A DNA stretch of 23,853 nt from a virus, in the IMG/VR virus record IMGVR_UViG_3300021091_000422, positions 1-23,853 of that record. One strand, written 5' to 3'. A model generated the notes under the pieces. The model did not search any database. It saw nothing but the letters and a program-made list of their open reading frames with translations, and was not told the origin of the DNA. A program made the position numbers and the translations under genes. Below, one piece after another: positions 1 through 8,304 of the stretch (positions are counted from its first letter, which is position 1; each line of letters begins with the position of its first letter).

Positions 1-7
1 CTCCTTT
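1..7 (-). promoter_or_regulatory. Ribosome binding site of a gene beyond the left edge
   Basis: The minus strand reads AAAGGAG here, a near-perfect Shine-Dalgarno sequence. It lies downstream of the 1442-aa gene and just after a long hairpin. No start codon is inside the window, so the gene it would serve begins just outside. Its presence suggests that the same-strand gene series continues to the left. Confidence 0.5.
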
Positions 8-56
8 GTTAATAGGTTTATGACACTATAGTAATTGTATCATAAACTTTATTAAC
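8..56 (-). promoter_or_regulatory. Long AT-rich imperfect hairpin between genes
   Basis: The arms at 8-14 and 50-56 (GTTAATA/TATTAAC) and at 16-26 and 37-47 (GTTTATGACAC/GTATCATAAAC on the plus strand) pair to make an outer 7-bp and an inner 11-bp stem. The inner stem has one G-U pair, a 1/2-nt internal bulge separates the two stems, and the loop is 10 nt. No U-run follows on the coding strand; the element leads into AAAGGAG. It therefore looks more like a leader hairpin, operator or processing site than an intrinsic terminator. Both strands contain ACTATAG, the core of T7/SP6-type phage promoters. Confidence 0.55.
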
Positions 57-65
57 ATATTGGAA

Positions 66-3000
66 CTATAGACCGCGTGCGTTTCTTTCACGCAGGATTA
101 GTTCTTCCAATGCCCTGATACGACGGTAGATTTCAGATGTTTGTTCACCCTCACCAAGAGTACGAACCGGCAAACCGAAGTAACGGAACAATCGTCGTTC
201 ACGTTTCTCGTCCTCTGCCCGCTGTATTTCTTCCTGAGTGCGATTCTTGGTGAATGGTGGTGTAATCCCAAGCAGCCTTTGGGCCATTTCGGCTTCGGGC
301 GATATCCCCGTAATAGTGGCAATACCACCAATGTTGGTCAGAGGTGGCAACAACTGTGATGCGACGTATTGGTTTATCTGGGCGTCTTCGCTTTGTGGGG
401 AGTACGTACTAGCAATTGGTCTGCCGGTAAAAAGGCTGGTTTTAGTTCCATATTCAATTGGAAGTCGCGCCAGCGGGCTCATTGAACCCAATACGTTTCG
501 TACTGCAGCCTGTGCCTTGTCTTCTTCACCAGCAAGGAAGAACAACGGGATTCGTGACAATTCTTCCAACTGAGATGGGCGACCAGCACCAGGAATACCA
601 AGGTCCGGCTGAACAAGTAGTCCATCAACGGTAAAAGCGCCCCCTTGTTTGAGATAATCAGGCAGATATTCTGGTTGGTCCTCGTCCATCAGGTTCTTCT
701 TCATTGCGAAGTACTGAGCATACGCACGAGGATTGGTCAACATGTTTTCAAGTTGCAACGGTAGGTTGCGGCTAGTCCAAATCCAGAATGGAATAATTTG
801 ACGCAAGGATTTGTCAACCCTTGATAGGTCGGAGTAGTCAAACAGATATTTGTTCGTTCTGGCGATTGCCTCCGTGGGGGTGAGACCACGCATCAAGCCA
901 TCAAAAGTAAGAATAAACCGGTTCGTTCCTTCAACAACCTGACCAGCAGCACGAGAAACACGCACTGGTGTTCCCAGAAGTGCACGGCTTCTCTCTAGGC
1001 GTGTACCTGGCGTAATTGCTCCACCAGTAATACCAACTCGCCCGGAAGGCGCTCCCGCTACTTCAGTAAAGGCGGTTGCGTCTAGGTCAATGGAATCCAA
1101 TGCCTGAATCAGCAACTTTTCCTGTGAAGGCGGGTAACCCAAACCTCGCACAAAATCCTCTGGAGTGATGCCACCGAGACCATCCTTGATTGCCCGTCTA
1201 TTGGCTAGTGCGTATCGTGCCCAAATTTTCAATGCAGGAGCGACATTTTCAATGTTTACGCCAGCAGCAACAAGTTGAAAGGCGTTGCTTAGTGCGTTAC
1301 GAACATGGAAGCCAGGAGTTGCAGTTGCGTATGATTTGAAGAAGCGGTTGAATGACCCGATGGTTCGCTCAAGAAATCTTGCAAACTGTGGGTCGTTGAC
1401 TCTCTTGAGATTATTAAAAAGATTGTCAAGTTCTTCTCTAACCTGTAGGTTCCTCAACGGACCAACCGAAGTTGTTAACTGCGTCCATCCTTCTTCAAGA
1501 ACGACTGGAAAACGATTAACAAACTGAATATATTCTAGTCTGTTTTCAACAACATCATCAATTGCTCCAAGCATAGTTATGTCTTCGGGGAGGTCCTCAA
1601 GGGGCAATGTTTCATCACGAGGCGGACCCAGTAGACGGAACCTCATTTGCTCAATTTGGTCATCAAGTAAATCGCCATAACCACTGGCAATATCACGTAT
1701 TGCCTCTGGATTTATTAACTCATTCCGAATTAGGTTGATTTGCTCAGCAATATCTGCGGACTGGATGGTGGGATACACGAATGTATTTCCGATTAATTTT
1801 GGCTCTTCGGCGCCTTTATATAATTCTGCCAAAACAGTATCAAGTTTATCCTCAATTGCCGTTGCCCAATCATCAAACTCTTGTTCGTTTAATGTACGAA
1901 TGTCTGGTGACCTTAATACCTCGTCAATGTCGTTGCGTATTGCTTCCAAGGATTGCAGCACTTCGTCCTTGCCGGTAACATATGACTTGATGGGGATTTC
2001 TTTAACAACGTCACCAGCAAGAGTTCCAGCAAAATCAACCGGTATGCCAAGTTTGTTAGCCAACCTGTCAATAGCGCCGTAGGTTGCCATGAATCGTGAA
2101 TGGTTATCGGCATAGCGTGCCAATGCACGGCGAATGTCCATATCAAACCAATCAAAGTCAATATTGCCGTACTGGCGGGCAATCTCATTTAGCCGTGCAG
2201 CGCCACCTGCAATGTCTGCATCGGTGAGTGTATAGCCAAACCATTTTTGTCCCGCCTTAAGGCTTCGCTCAACAAAGTTGTCAGCCAGGAATTGTCTATT
2301 TGTTCCAGCACCCAAACCGGATGCAACGCGGTCGGCAAGGTCGGGGTTATTGATAATCCACTTAAGGGCTTTCTCGGATTGAGAGTGAGGGAAATAGTTT
2401 TTAATTCGTGGTAACGGGTTTGCCCCAAGGCTACGAGCCAAGGAGTTTGCTTCGTCATACCACGCATCAAGTGCCAAACGAATGCTTCGCCATGCTTTTA
2501 GTGCATTATCAGAGGGGTTCAACCCCGATGCTCGGAATATTTGTCTAACCTCTCGGGAAGAAAGCGGCAGCCCCTCACGCATTAATTCATTAACATCAGT
2601 TTCCAGCATCTTGCGAACAACTTCTGATTCCTCGTCATTGAGGGACCCTAATGCTTGACGGGTTTGGTTGCCCGCCTTGCGACGAGCAGCATTAGCCATG
2701 TTGATGTAATCTTTGTTCGCAGATAGCAACGCGGTGTAGCGAACAGCATCGTCAGCCTTTACCTTGCCGGTACGCAAAGCGGTACGCCACTGAAGAACTT
2801 CATCTTCGGTAAACAAGCCCTTACGACCAAGAGGAGTAACTGCTCTTAGCACTCGTTCACCACCAGGGAATTTATTAACAAGAGCAAGACGGGTTGCTAC
2901 AGCAGCACCACCAAGGGCTTTATTAAGCGAACCTTGACCTGGCAAAAATACTGCGCGTCTTCCAAGTCTCTGACCAGGCAAAGAAATTGCGAACCTGGAC

Positions 3001-4394
3001 GCATTGGTTACACCAAGAGCACGAGCGGCATCATCCTTGATGGCATTGTACCCACGCACGGCGATATCCTTAATGACATCATCGTTTAGTGAGTCAATAA
3101 GAATTTCTAGTGGTCTTAGTTGCTCCGCCCGAGCCTTAAGGGCCCTGAGTGAGTCTGGACCTAACATCTGGATGGGGTAACGCTGAATATCAAGGATAGC
3201 ATTTTCTGCCTGCTGGCGAATAATGCGTGCTTGTTCTGCTAGTTCCTCACGAGCAGCACCACGGTATGTGCGACGAGCACCCTTTCTACCGAGGGCACGA
3301 ACAACTTCTTGTGTAGCCTTGTCAAGGGCTTCTTCATTAGCAATTCGTGCAGCATCATCTGCTGAATTTGCCCAAGCAGTATAGGCTACCTTTCGTGCAT
3401 CCTCGGCCAGCAGGACACGAGCGTTCTTGCCACCAATCTCTTTTGCAACATTAATTGAAGCAGCAGTAACACCCTGACCTGCTTCTTCAAGCGATTGTCT
3501 GGCTAGTTTGATTAATTCTTCATCACCCTCATCTATGGCTGCCTTCAAGCCGTTTTGGGTAACCCGATAAAAGTCGTCAGCCTTACTAAGAGCATCAACT
3601 GTTGCTTGACTTGCGCCTTGCTTAAGGAGACCTTCGGCGCCTTCCTTTACAAGTTTATCACCAACTTCTTTTGCAGCAGCACGCCCCGCAGCAGTCACAC
3701 CGGTTTTTACAACAGCGCTGCCACCAAGGGTCAGGTAGGTAAGCGGGTCAAGAAGAACGTCTCCGGTAAAGCCGATAGCACGGTCAAGCCATTTATTTCC
3801 AGTTTTTCCGAATACATCTCCAGCGCCAAAGGTCGGGTCGGTCAATTGGTCCCACCAATCACCAATTGACGCATCACCACTAGCAATGTCGCTGACTTCT
3901 TTAATAGTTGAAATTATTGCTCGTCCTGGTGCGCCAATGATATTGGCAGCATCACCCACAGCAGAGAGTGCACCCTTGCCAAGCCGCTCCCAGAAGCCGT
4001 CCTTTTCTTTCTTGGGCTGTGCTGTTTGTGTGCCTGAGCCAAAATAAGCGTCACGGTATTTATCAAGCCAACTAGTGTCGGTTGTCCCAGCCTGAGTCGT
4101 AGGCCTGACGGTCGTGGGCTTGTAATAATCGCCGGTGTTAATGCCCAGTGCTTGTGCCTGTTGTGCGGTATAACGCAATTTCTGCTCTGCCGCCTTAACA
4201 TCGGGGCTGAGTGTTGCCGGAGTTCGTGTAGTGGAAGTGCCAGAACTCGTGGTTGTGGTTGAAGGTACGGTAGTGGTTGTGGTTGTGCCTTTGCCTTCAT
4301 AAGCGTCACGGTATTTATCAAGCCAACTAGTGTCATAACTAGTGTCATCGGGCGGAACAGTCTTTGGCTTGGATGCTTGTTTGCGTGGTGCCAT
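66..4394 (-). CDS. Large internal virion / DNA-ejection protein (1442 aa)
   Basis: This is the longest gene of the window and the last of the structural series. It starts with ATG in a TAATG overlap with the previous gene. The N-terminus carries two identical 12-residue segments, DTSWLDKYRDAY, at about residues 21-32 and 106-117. They are separated by a Thr/Ser/Pro-rich linker (about 37-60). A segment LLDPLTYLTLGG lies near 214-225, and the middle is mostly charged and helical in character. Segments ATPGFHVRNALSNAF (about 1024-1038) and PFWIWTSRNLPLQLENM (about 1202-1218) resemble those I recall from very large internal or ejection proteins of short-tailed phages. Its position after the nozzle and fibre genes fits that role. 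I see no lysozyme or transglycosylase motif. The role is inferred from size, place and these recalled motifs; exact function is unknown. Confidence 0.7.
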   Translation of the reverse strand: MAPRKQASKPKTVPPDDTSYDTSWLDKYRDAYEGKGTTTTTTVPSTTTTSSGTSTTRTPATLSPDVKAAEQKLRYTAQQAQALGINTGDYYKPTTVRPTTQAGTTDTSWLDKYRDAYFGSGTQTAQPKKEKDGFWERLGKGALSAVGDAANIIGAPGRAIISTIKEVSDIASGDASIGDWWDQLTDPTFGAGDVFGKTGNKWLDRAIGFTGDVLLDPLTYLTLGGSAVVKTGVTAAGRAAAKEVGDKLVKEGAEGLLKQGASQATVDALSKADDFYRVTQNGLKAAIDEGDEELIKLARQSLEEAGQGVTAASINVAKEIGGKNARVLLAEDARKVAYTAWANSADDAARIANEEALDKATQEVVRALGRKGARRTYRGAAREELAEQARIIRQQAENAILDIQRYPIQMLGPDSLRALKARAEQLRPLEILIDSLNDDVIKDIAVRGYNAIKDDAARALGVTNASRFAISLPGQRLGRRAVFLPGQGSLNKALGGAAVATRLALVNKFPGGERVLRAVTPLGRKGLFTEDEVLQWRTALRTGKVKADDAVRYTALLSANKDYINMANAARRKAGNQTRQALGSLNDEESEVVRKMLETDVNELMREGLPLSSREVRQIFRASGLNPSDNALKAWRSIRLALDAWYDEANSLARSLGANPLPRIKNYFPHSQSEKALKWIINNPDLADRVASGLGAGTNRQFLADNFVERSLKAGQKWFGYTLTDADIAGGAARLNEIARQYGNIDFDWFDMDIRRALARYADNHSRFMATYGAIDRLANKLGIPVDFAGTLAGDVVKEIPIKSYVTGKDEVLQSLEAIRNDIDEVLRSPDIRTLNEQEFDDWATAIEDKLDTVLAELYKGAEEPKLIGNTFVYPTIQSADIAEQINLIRNELINPEAIRDIASGYGDLLDDQIEQMRFRLLGPPRDETLPLEDLPEDITMLGAIDDVVENRLEYIQFVNRFPVVLEEGWTQLTTSVGPLRNLQVREELDNLFNNLKRVNDPQFARFLERTIGSFNRFFKSYATATPGFHVRNALSNAFQLVAAGVNIENVAPALKIWARYALANRRAIKDGLGGITPEDFVRGLGYPPSQEKLLIQALDSIDLDATAFTEVAGAPSGRVGITGGAITPGTRLERSRALLGTPVRVSRAAGQVVEGTNRFILTFDGLMRGLTPTEAIARTNKYLFDYSDLSRVDKSLRQIIPFWIWTSRNLPLQLENMLTNPRAYAQYFAMKKNLMDEDQPEYLPDYLKQGGAFTVDGLLVQPDLGIPGAGRPSQLEELSRIPLFFLAGEEDKAQAAVRNVLGSMSPLARLPIEYGTKTSLFTGRPIASTYSPQSEDAQINQYVASQLLPPLTNIGGIATITGISPEAEMAQRLLGITPPFTKNRTQEEIQRAEDEKRERRLFRYFGLPVRTLGEGEQTSEIYRRIRALEELILRERNARGL
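4044..4334 (-). repeat. 36-bp perfect direct repeat inside the 1442-aa gene
   Basis: Bases 4044-4079 and 4299-4334 are identical over 36 bp and their starts are 255 bp apart, a multiple of three, so both copies encode the same peptide DTSWLDKYRDAY. A smaller 12-bp tandem copy of aactagtgtc (4325-4334 and 4337-4346) adds a second DTS at the N-terminal side. Identity at DNA level, including third codon positions, suggests a recent duplication or gene conversion. Confidence 0.85.
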
Positions 4395-5116
4395 TACTTA
4401 GCAGCCTCCAGTTTTACGATTGCGTCTTTATACGGCGTGCGTCCTGCAGCACGATATTTCTCAACTGCACGAGAACGAAGAATGGCCTCAACCTTTTCTT
4501 TGAGTACCGGCGTAAACTCTTTGCCCAACACACTGGCTATTCTCTTAATCTTATTATCTTCCCACGTTTTGTATTCCTTGAAGGCCGTGGGATTGTAGTT
4601 CTTAGAGGGGTCAGGAATACCCATTTGTGCAAGAGGGCTTGCTTGATACCGGTTGTTATCGTAATCAGCATAATCTTTCTTTGCTTTCGTGTACTCCTGA
4701 TACAGGTTTTTTGCAAAGTTATACGGAGCAAGAGGGTTTGCTGAAATGTCACCCGTATATATCTCATTATCAATGGCATATTTCACGGCTTGGTCTACAT
4801 CGCTAGGAGTTATTTGCTTGTTAGGGTCTGCTATAGCACCGGCGATAAACGCCTCAAAACTGCCTTGTATGGGCAGTCTGCTATAATAAGAGAACTCGGG
4901 TGCTTTTTCTTCCAAGAATGTATACTCGTCAATATATGGGTTTTTGAAGAGGTACTCGTCTTGCTCTTGTTGGTATTTATTCCACACATAGCCCAATGGG
5001 TCGTTGGAGTTTTTGTTCTTCTTGGTTACGTTGGTGTAGTACGAGCCAATTTCCTGTGCGGATGGTGCAACAATGTCAACGTAAGTATCGGAGTAATCCT
5101 GGATTTCGTTAGCCAT
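4394..5116 (-). CDS. Putative internal virion protein (240 aa)
   Basis: The open frame extends up to 5308, but the start at 5116 (MANEIQDYSD) is preferred. It lies one base after the stop of the upstream gene (TGATATG) and has CAGGAG about 8 nt upstream, whereas the longer form would overlap the 359-aa gene by almost 200 bp. The protein is hydrophilic and rich in Tyr, Lys and Asp. It has no signal peptide, membrane segment or catalytic motif that I recognise. Placed between two other candidate internal proteins, it is likely part of the ejection complex, by analogy with the three-gene core sets of short-tailed phages. It couples to the 1442-aa gene through TAATG. Function is inferred from context only. 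Confidence 0.7.
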   Translation of the reverse strand: MANEIQDYSDTYVDIVAPSAQEIGSYYTNVTKKNKNSNDPLGYVWNKYQQEQDEYLFKNPYIDEYTFLEEKAPEFSYYSRLPIQGSFEAFIAGAIADPNKQITPSDVDQAVKYAIDNEIYTGDISANPLAPYNFAKNLYQEYTKAKKDYADYDNNRYQASPLAQMGIPDPSKNYNPTAFKEYKTWEDNKIKRIASVLGKEFTPVLKEKVEAILRSRAVEKYRAAGRTPYKDAIVKLEAAK

Positions 5117-5117
5117 A

Positions 5118-6197
5118 TCAAACTCCTGGGTAGGGTACGTAACCTGTTCCGTAAATTCCAGCAAGAGCCTGACGCAAACCTTGTTCGTAACCAAGTTGAC
5201 CTTGAGCGATACCGAACTGGCCTTGCTGAATCTCGGCAAGAATCTGGTTAAGTGCTGCTCTCTTCTGTTCCTCAATGCGGTCAAGACCTGCTTGCTGCAA
5301 TGCATCAAGTCGTCCCCTTGCTGAGGTTTGTGCCATATCTACACCGGTAAGACGGGAAGCCTGCTGTGCTGCCTCGTTAGCCTGAAGGTTTGCAAGTAGC
5401 CGGTTGTAGGCGTCTCCGGTTCCGACAGCGCGTGTTGCTTCCTGAGCAACAGCCTCAGCAATAAGTTGTCTAGGTACACCTACTGCTTGAGCGTATTGGC
5501 TTATAACATCGGGAGCCAAGGTCGGAGCAGTTGCTCGTGGTAGGTTGGCATACGCTCGTGGTGCGTTGGCCGCTAGGTCGGCGCGTAGGTCGTCGTACGC
5601 CTTTGCAATGTCGGCCTGAGCCGTGGTATACCTTCCTGCAAGGGCACTACGCTGCCCTCTGGCGGAAGACTTTACTGCCGCCTCTCGGTCGGCTTTCTGG
5701 TCAGCCAACAGGTTACGAAGAACCTGGTATTGACCAGGAGCCTGTGCGAGTAGTGCCCGGAGGTAGGCATCCTGATTGGTTGCTCCAGCACGGGCCAGTC
5801 CGTCAGAACTGCTTCCTCCCGAACCACCATAGTTGACTGACGGAACAGTAAAGTCGTCTCCTCCAGCCAAGTACAGGGCTAAATCATCAAGGTCTCTTTG
5901 AATTTCCGCTGTGCTGCGACCCTCACCAGTCGGTCGTGCCGGTTGACCAACTCTGAGTCTGCCTTCCATTGCATCCGCGCTGGTAGACGGTGTTCTGCGA
6001 CCCTCATCTTGAGCAACTCTGAGTCTGCCTTCCATTGCATCCGCGCTGGTAAACGGTGTGCCTCCAGTTTTTGAAGCACGGTACTTAGGATTACCAGGAA
6101 TGGGTGGATTACTACGGTCACGTGGACGTTGCACACCCTGAGTACCAGTTGCCGTGGTTCCTAGTCGTCTGTTGTATTGAGTAAATCCTTTTGCCAT
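5118..6197 (-). CDS. Putative internal virion protein with duplicated SADAMEGRLRV module (359 aa)
   Basis: The first 95 residues are basic, Pro/Gly-rich and probably disordered, and hold two copies of TSADAMEGRLRV with a 22-residue period. A Gly/Ser linker (about 115-125) follows. The rest is Ala/Gln-rich and predicted by eye to be long helices (ALNQILAEIQQGQFGIAQGQ and similar), ending in a Tyr/Pro/Gly tail. Such Ala/Gln helical proteins are common among phage internal proteins, but I cannot assign a family. The start ATG at 6197 has GAGG upstream that overlaps the previous stop region. The SADAME motif recurs at the N-terminus of the 484-aa protein encoded at 15572-17026, which may point to a shared partner. 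Confidence 0.7.
   Translation of the reverse strand: MAKGFTQYNRRLGTTATGTQGVQRPRDRSNPPIPGNPKYRASKTGGTPFTSADAMEGRLRVAQDEGRRTPSTSADAMEGRLRVGQPARPTGEGRSTAEIQRDLDDLALYLAGGDDFTVPSVNYGGSGGSSSDGLARAGATNQDAYLRALLAQAPGQYQVLRNLLADQKADREAAVKSSARGQRSALAGRYTTAQADIAKAYDDLRADLAANAPRAYANLPRATAPTLAPDVISQYAQAVGVPRQLIAEAVAQEATRAVGTGDAYNRLLANLQANEAAQQASRLTGVDMAQTSARGRLDALQQAGLDRIEEQKRAALNQILAEIQQGQFGIAQGQLGYEQGLRQALAGIYGTGYVPYPGV
5948..6059 (-). repeat. 46-bp near-perfect tandem repeat in the 359-aa gene
   Basis: Bases 5948-5993 and 6014-6059 match over 46 bp with one difference that I can see. The period is 66 bp, so reading frame is kept and a 22-residue unit is duplicated. Part of the spacer (ctgcgaccctca) also recurs just to the left near 5917, hinting that the unit was once longer or that a further copy decayed. 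Confidence 0.85.
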
Positions 6198-6207
6198 TTT
6201 AGTTACC

Positions 6208-6630
6208 TCACTGTAGGTTTAAGAGACTTTCTGCCATGCTTCTAATTGCATTTGCTTCTTCTTCTCGGATATCTGCCATCAATCGGTCGTAGTCGGATAG
6301 ATATTGTTCTCCACGTAAGTCAAATCCACGCTGCTCTTGGGTAATGTCTTCCTGGAGTCGTCCACGCTGTCTGGCTGTTTGAGCACCAAATTCACCAAGG
6401 GCTCTATTGAATAAGCCAGACTTGACACCCCGCCCATATAGACCGCGTTTTCCATACGTACGGCCAAATTGAGGGATGGCTTGGGTTACGCTACGTTCAA
6501 AGTCACCTAGGTTACGAGAACCGCGTGTTTGTGCCAACATCCGGGCGTATTCGTTCATGGCGGATTGCGCCGTAAATGCTGAGCCGGTGGCTCTCCTTCT
6601 GCGTTCAAATGCTGATGGGTCGTATGCCAT
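6208..6630 (-). CDS. Putative small virion protein (140 aa)
   Basis: A basic, Arg-rich helical protein with a central Gly-rich turn segment (FGRTYGKRGLYGRGVKSGLF) followed by a glutamine- and charge-rich helix. This layout resembles small structural proteins that often sit just before the larger internal proteins in short-tailed phages, but I do not recognise a named family. The start ATG at 6630 is preceded by AAGGA, and the gene lies 8 bp after the stop of the 361-aa gene. There is no membrane segment or signal peptide. A role as a core or ejection component is inferred from its neighbours. Confidence 0.65.
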   Translation of the reverse strand: MAYDPSAFERRRRATGSAFTAQSAMNEYARMLAQTRGSRNLGDFERSVTQAIPQFGRTYGKRGLYGRGVKSGLFNRALGEFGAQTARQRGRLQEDITQEQRGFDLRGEQYLSDYDRLMADIREEEANAIRSMAESLLNLQ

Positions 6631-6638
6631 AGTTTTCC

Positions 6639-7724
6639 TTAGTTAAAGACGAGAGTTATTGTTCCTGATGCTGACAAGTCTTGCAGATAGTTACGGCAAA
6701 CTCGGTAACTTGATGAGAGGTTTCGTACCATTCCGAAACCTTTAGCACTCAGGTTTGAGAAGTTGGTGAGATGACCGCTGTCTAGGGTGAATGTCCGGTC
6801 GGCATCGTTGCCGGAGATGTTGGGAGATGCGACCAGGATGTTTCCTAGGAATGACGCGCCAGTCGCACCGTTAGAGAATGTGAGATTGTGCTGCTGGAAC
6901 GCCCACGGACCGGAGGTGCCCGACGACTGGTATCGCTGGATGTACAACGTCCCGGAGTCTGCTTTGTAGCGATTGCCAGACGCATCTCGGTACAAGTGGT
7001 AGGTCTCAACTTCGTTGCCGTAGAACCAACATCCGTAATCCCAGTCTTGGCTTCCCACGAGTGTGCCGTTTCCAGAACGAATACTTGGTTGTCCCAACCC
7101 AACGAATGTGTCGGGATTCTGTGTCAGCGAATACGAGTCACCATAGGTTCTTGCGTTGGCTGCATCGTATGGTGGCACAAGAAGAAACGTCCCATACGGA
7201 CGAGTTAGTTGACCATTTGCCATCGTCTTTGTCGTCACGTTTCCGGCATTGTCGGTTGCAATAACCCTGAAATCTACATAGTAAAGGTTTTGAATTACAT
7301 AAAATCCGGGTGCTCCAGCCCCCTGTGTCGCACGCTTTGCTGTTGAAACAGTAAATCCGTATGAACCAGACGATGCAGTCCATTCACCCCCAGTCCAGTT
7401 CTGCCATGCGTTCCAGCCTTCACCAGAACCTCCAAAGGGCGTGTATTGATATTGAATCTGAACGCTTGCAACACCGGAAGAAGCGTCGGTAACAAACGCA
7501 CCACCACTCCAGTTGATGGTCATCTGATTGCTATCGTTGCCAACAACAGTAAAGTCAGCAATAGACGGGCCAGTATTATCAAACTGGTATGCCTGTTGCC
7601 AGCCAACACCGTTGTGTACATAGATTTCATCGACACCCTGGAAAGACCCACCTGCGTGAACAGAGGGTCTATCAGTGCCAGTCAACTCCTGCCACATGGA
7701 ACCGTCGTGAACGTAAGTAGGCAT
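6639..7724 (-). CDS. Putative tail fibre or receptor-binding protein with Ig/FN3-like domain (361 aa)
   Basis: The N-terminus has two short related units, YVHDGSMWQEL and IYVHNGVGWQQAY (about residues 4-14 and 34-46), of a type seen at the start of phage tail-surface proteins. Residues about 51-170 look like an Ig or FN3-type beta sandwich: alternating hydrophobic strands, and a DNAGNVTTKT turn near the end. The remainder is Gly/Ser/Asn/aromatic-rich beta protein, with no enzyme motif seen. It follows the 176-aa fibre-like gene in a TGATG overlap, so the two are translationally coupled and may form one appendage. The host-binding role is inferred. A minor decoration protein is an alternative. 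Confidence 0.65.
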   Translation of the reverse strand: MPTYVHDGSMWQELTGTDRPSVHAGGSFQGVDEIYVHNGVGWQQAYQFDNTGPSIADFTVVGNDSNQMTINWSGGAFVTDASSGVASVQIQYQYTPFGGSGEGWNAWQNWTGGEWTASSGSYGFTVSTAKRATQGAGAPGFYVIQNLYYVDFRVIATDNAGNVTTKTMANGQLTRPYGTFLLVPPYDAANARTYGDSYSLTQNPDTFVGLGQPSIRSGNGTLVGSQDWDYGCWFYGNEVETYHLYRDASGNRYKADSGTLYIQRYQSSGTSGPWAFQQHNLTFSNGATGASFLGNILVASPNISGNDADRTFTLDSGHLTNFSNLSAKGFGMVRNLSSSYRVCRNYLQDLSASGTITLVFN

Positions 7725-8254
7725 CAGGAGTACTTAAACCAGATATCTCCGGCTGCTCCGCCGGTAGGTGAGGCTGTTGAAATAGTAATAGTATGGTTAG
7801 TAGAACCACCGTCAGTGTAGATACCGGCCAGTTTGCTTTGTGCAATTGCCGCCGTACCGCTAATGTCGGCGTTGACGATTGTGCCATCAGCAATCTTTGC
7901 GCTTGTCACTGCGGAATCAGCAATCTTGGCAGTCGTCACACCACCATCAGCAATCTTGGCGGTAGTAACACCACCATCGGCAATCTTGGCGGTAGTAACA
8001 TTCGCATCCAAAATCTTTGCAGTAGTAACTGCATCAGACTGAATGTTGCTTGCTGCGACCGCGTTAGTTGCCAACTTGGCGTTACTGACCGAAGTAGCAG
8101 CAAGTTTTGACTCGGTGATTGCTCCGTTGTCAATATTGGCACCAGTGGCTAGGGCATCAATGAAAGTCTTTACGGCAGTCCAGTTGTCATTATGTCCTTC
8201 AGCAGTGATGACGTATCCGGTCTGAAATACGTTGGGGATGTTAAAAGTAGACAT
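7724..8254 (-). CDS. Tail fibre-like repeat protein (176 aa)
   Basis: After an N-terminal block (residues 1-45) the protein consists of short repeats of the pattern xxTTAKIADGGV, with variants such as SNAKLATNAV, AASNIQSDAV and TSAKIADGTI, through about residue 135. A C-terminal beta-type segment ends in GDIWFKYS. These repeats are typical of phage tail-fibre and spike shafts, which trimerise into beta or coiled structures. The final segment resembles fibre domains I recall that end with 'GDIWF' and similar. RBS AAAGGAT lies upstream of the ATG. It sits between the nozzle gene and the 361-aa candidate receptor-binding gene, consistent with a connector or shaft subunit of the appendage. Confidence 0.7.
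   Translation of the reverse strand: MSTFNIPNVFQTGYVITAEGHNDNWTAVKTFIDALATGANIDNGAITESKLAATSVSNAKLATNAVAASNIQSDAVTTAKILDANVTTAKIADGGVTTAKIADGGVTTAKIADSAVTSAKIADGTIVNADISGTAAIAQSKLAGIYTDGGSTNHTITISTASPTGGAAGDIWFKYS
7860..8030 (-). repeat. 30-bp-scale tandem repeats coding TTAKIADGG units
   Basis: At least four units containing (a/c)gcaatcttggcggtagt on the plus strand repeat at 30-bp spacing between about 7885 and 8000. Flanking units are more diverged. The period keeps the frame and encodes ten-residue fibre repeats. The central units are nearly identical at DNA level, so copy number may vary between related phages. Confidence 0.75.
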
Positions 8255-8304
8255 TGTTTTTATCCTTTGATTGTGTTCTGGTATTTACGAGCGCACACGA
8301 TGGC

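Noticed and set aside
8-56. Left hairpin as an intrinsic terminator
   Set aside because: No U-run follows the stem on the coding strand; the following sequence is AAAGGAG, an RBS.
4790-5251. Plus-strand 153-aa frame and other long frames antisense to virion genes
   Set aside because: No ribosome site, unlikely composition, and complete overlap with supported minus-strand genes.
5117-5308. Longer start for the 240-aa gene (304 aa from 5308)
   Set aside because: It would overlap the 359-aa gene by 191 bp in another frame; the internal ATG at 5116 has a good RBS and lies one base after the upstream stop.
7860-8030. Direct repeats as a CRISPR array
   Set aside because: Repeats are contiguous, in frame and encode fibre units; no unique spacers.
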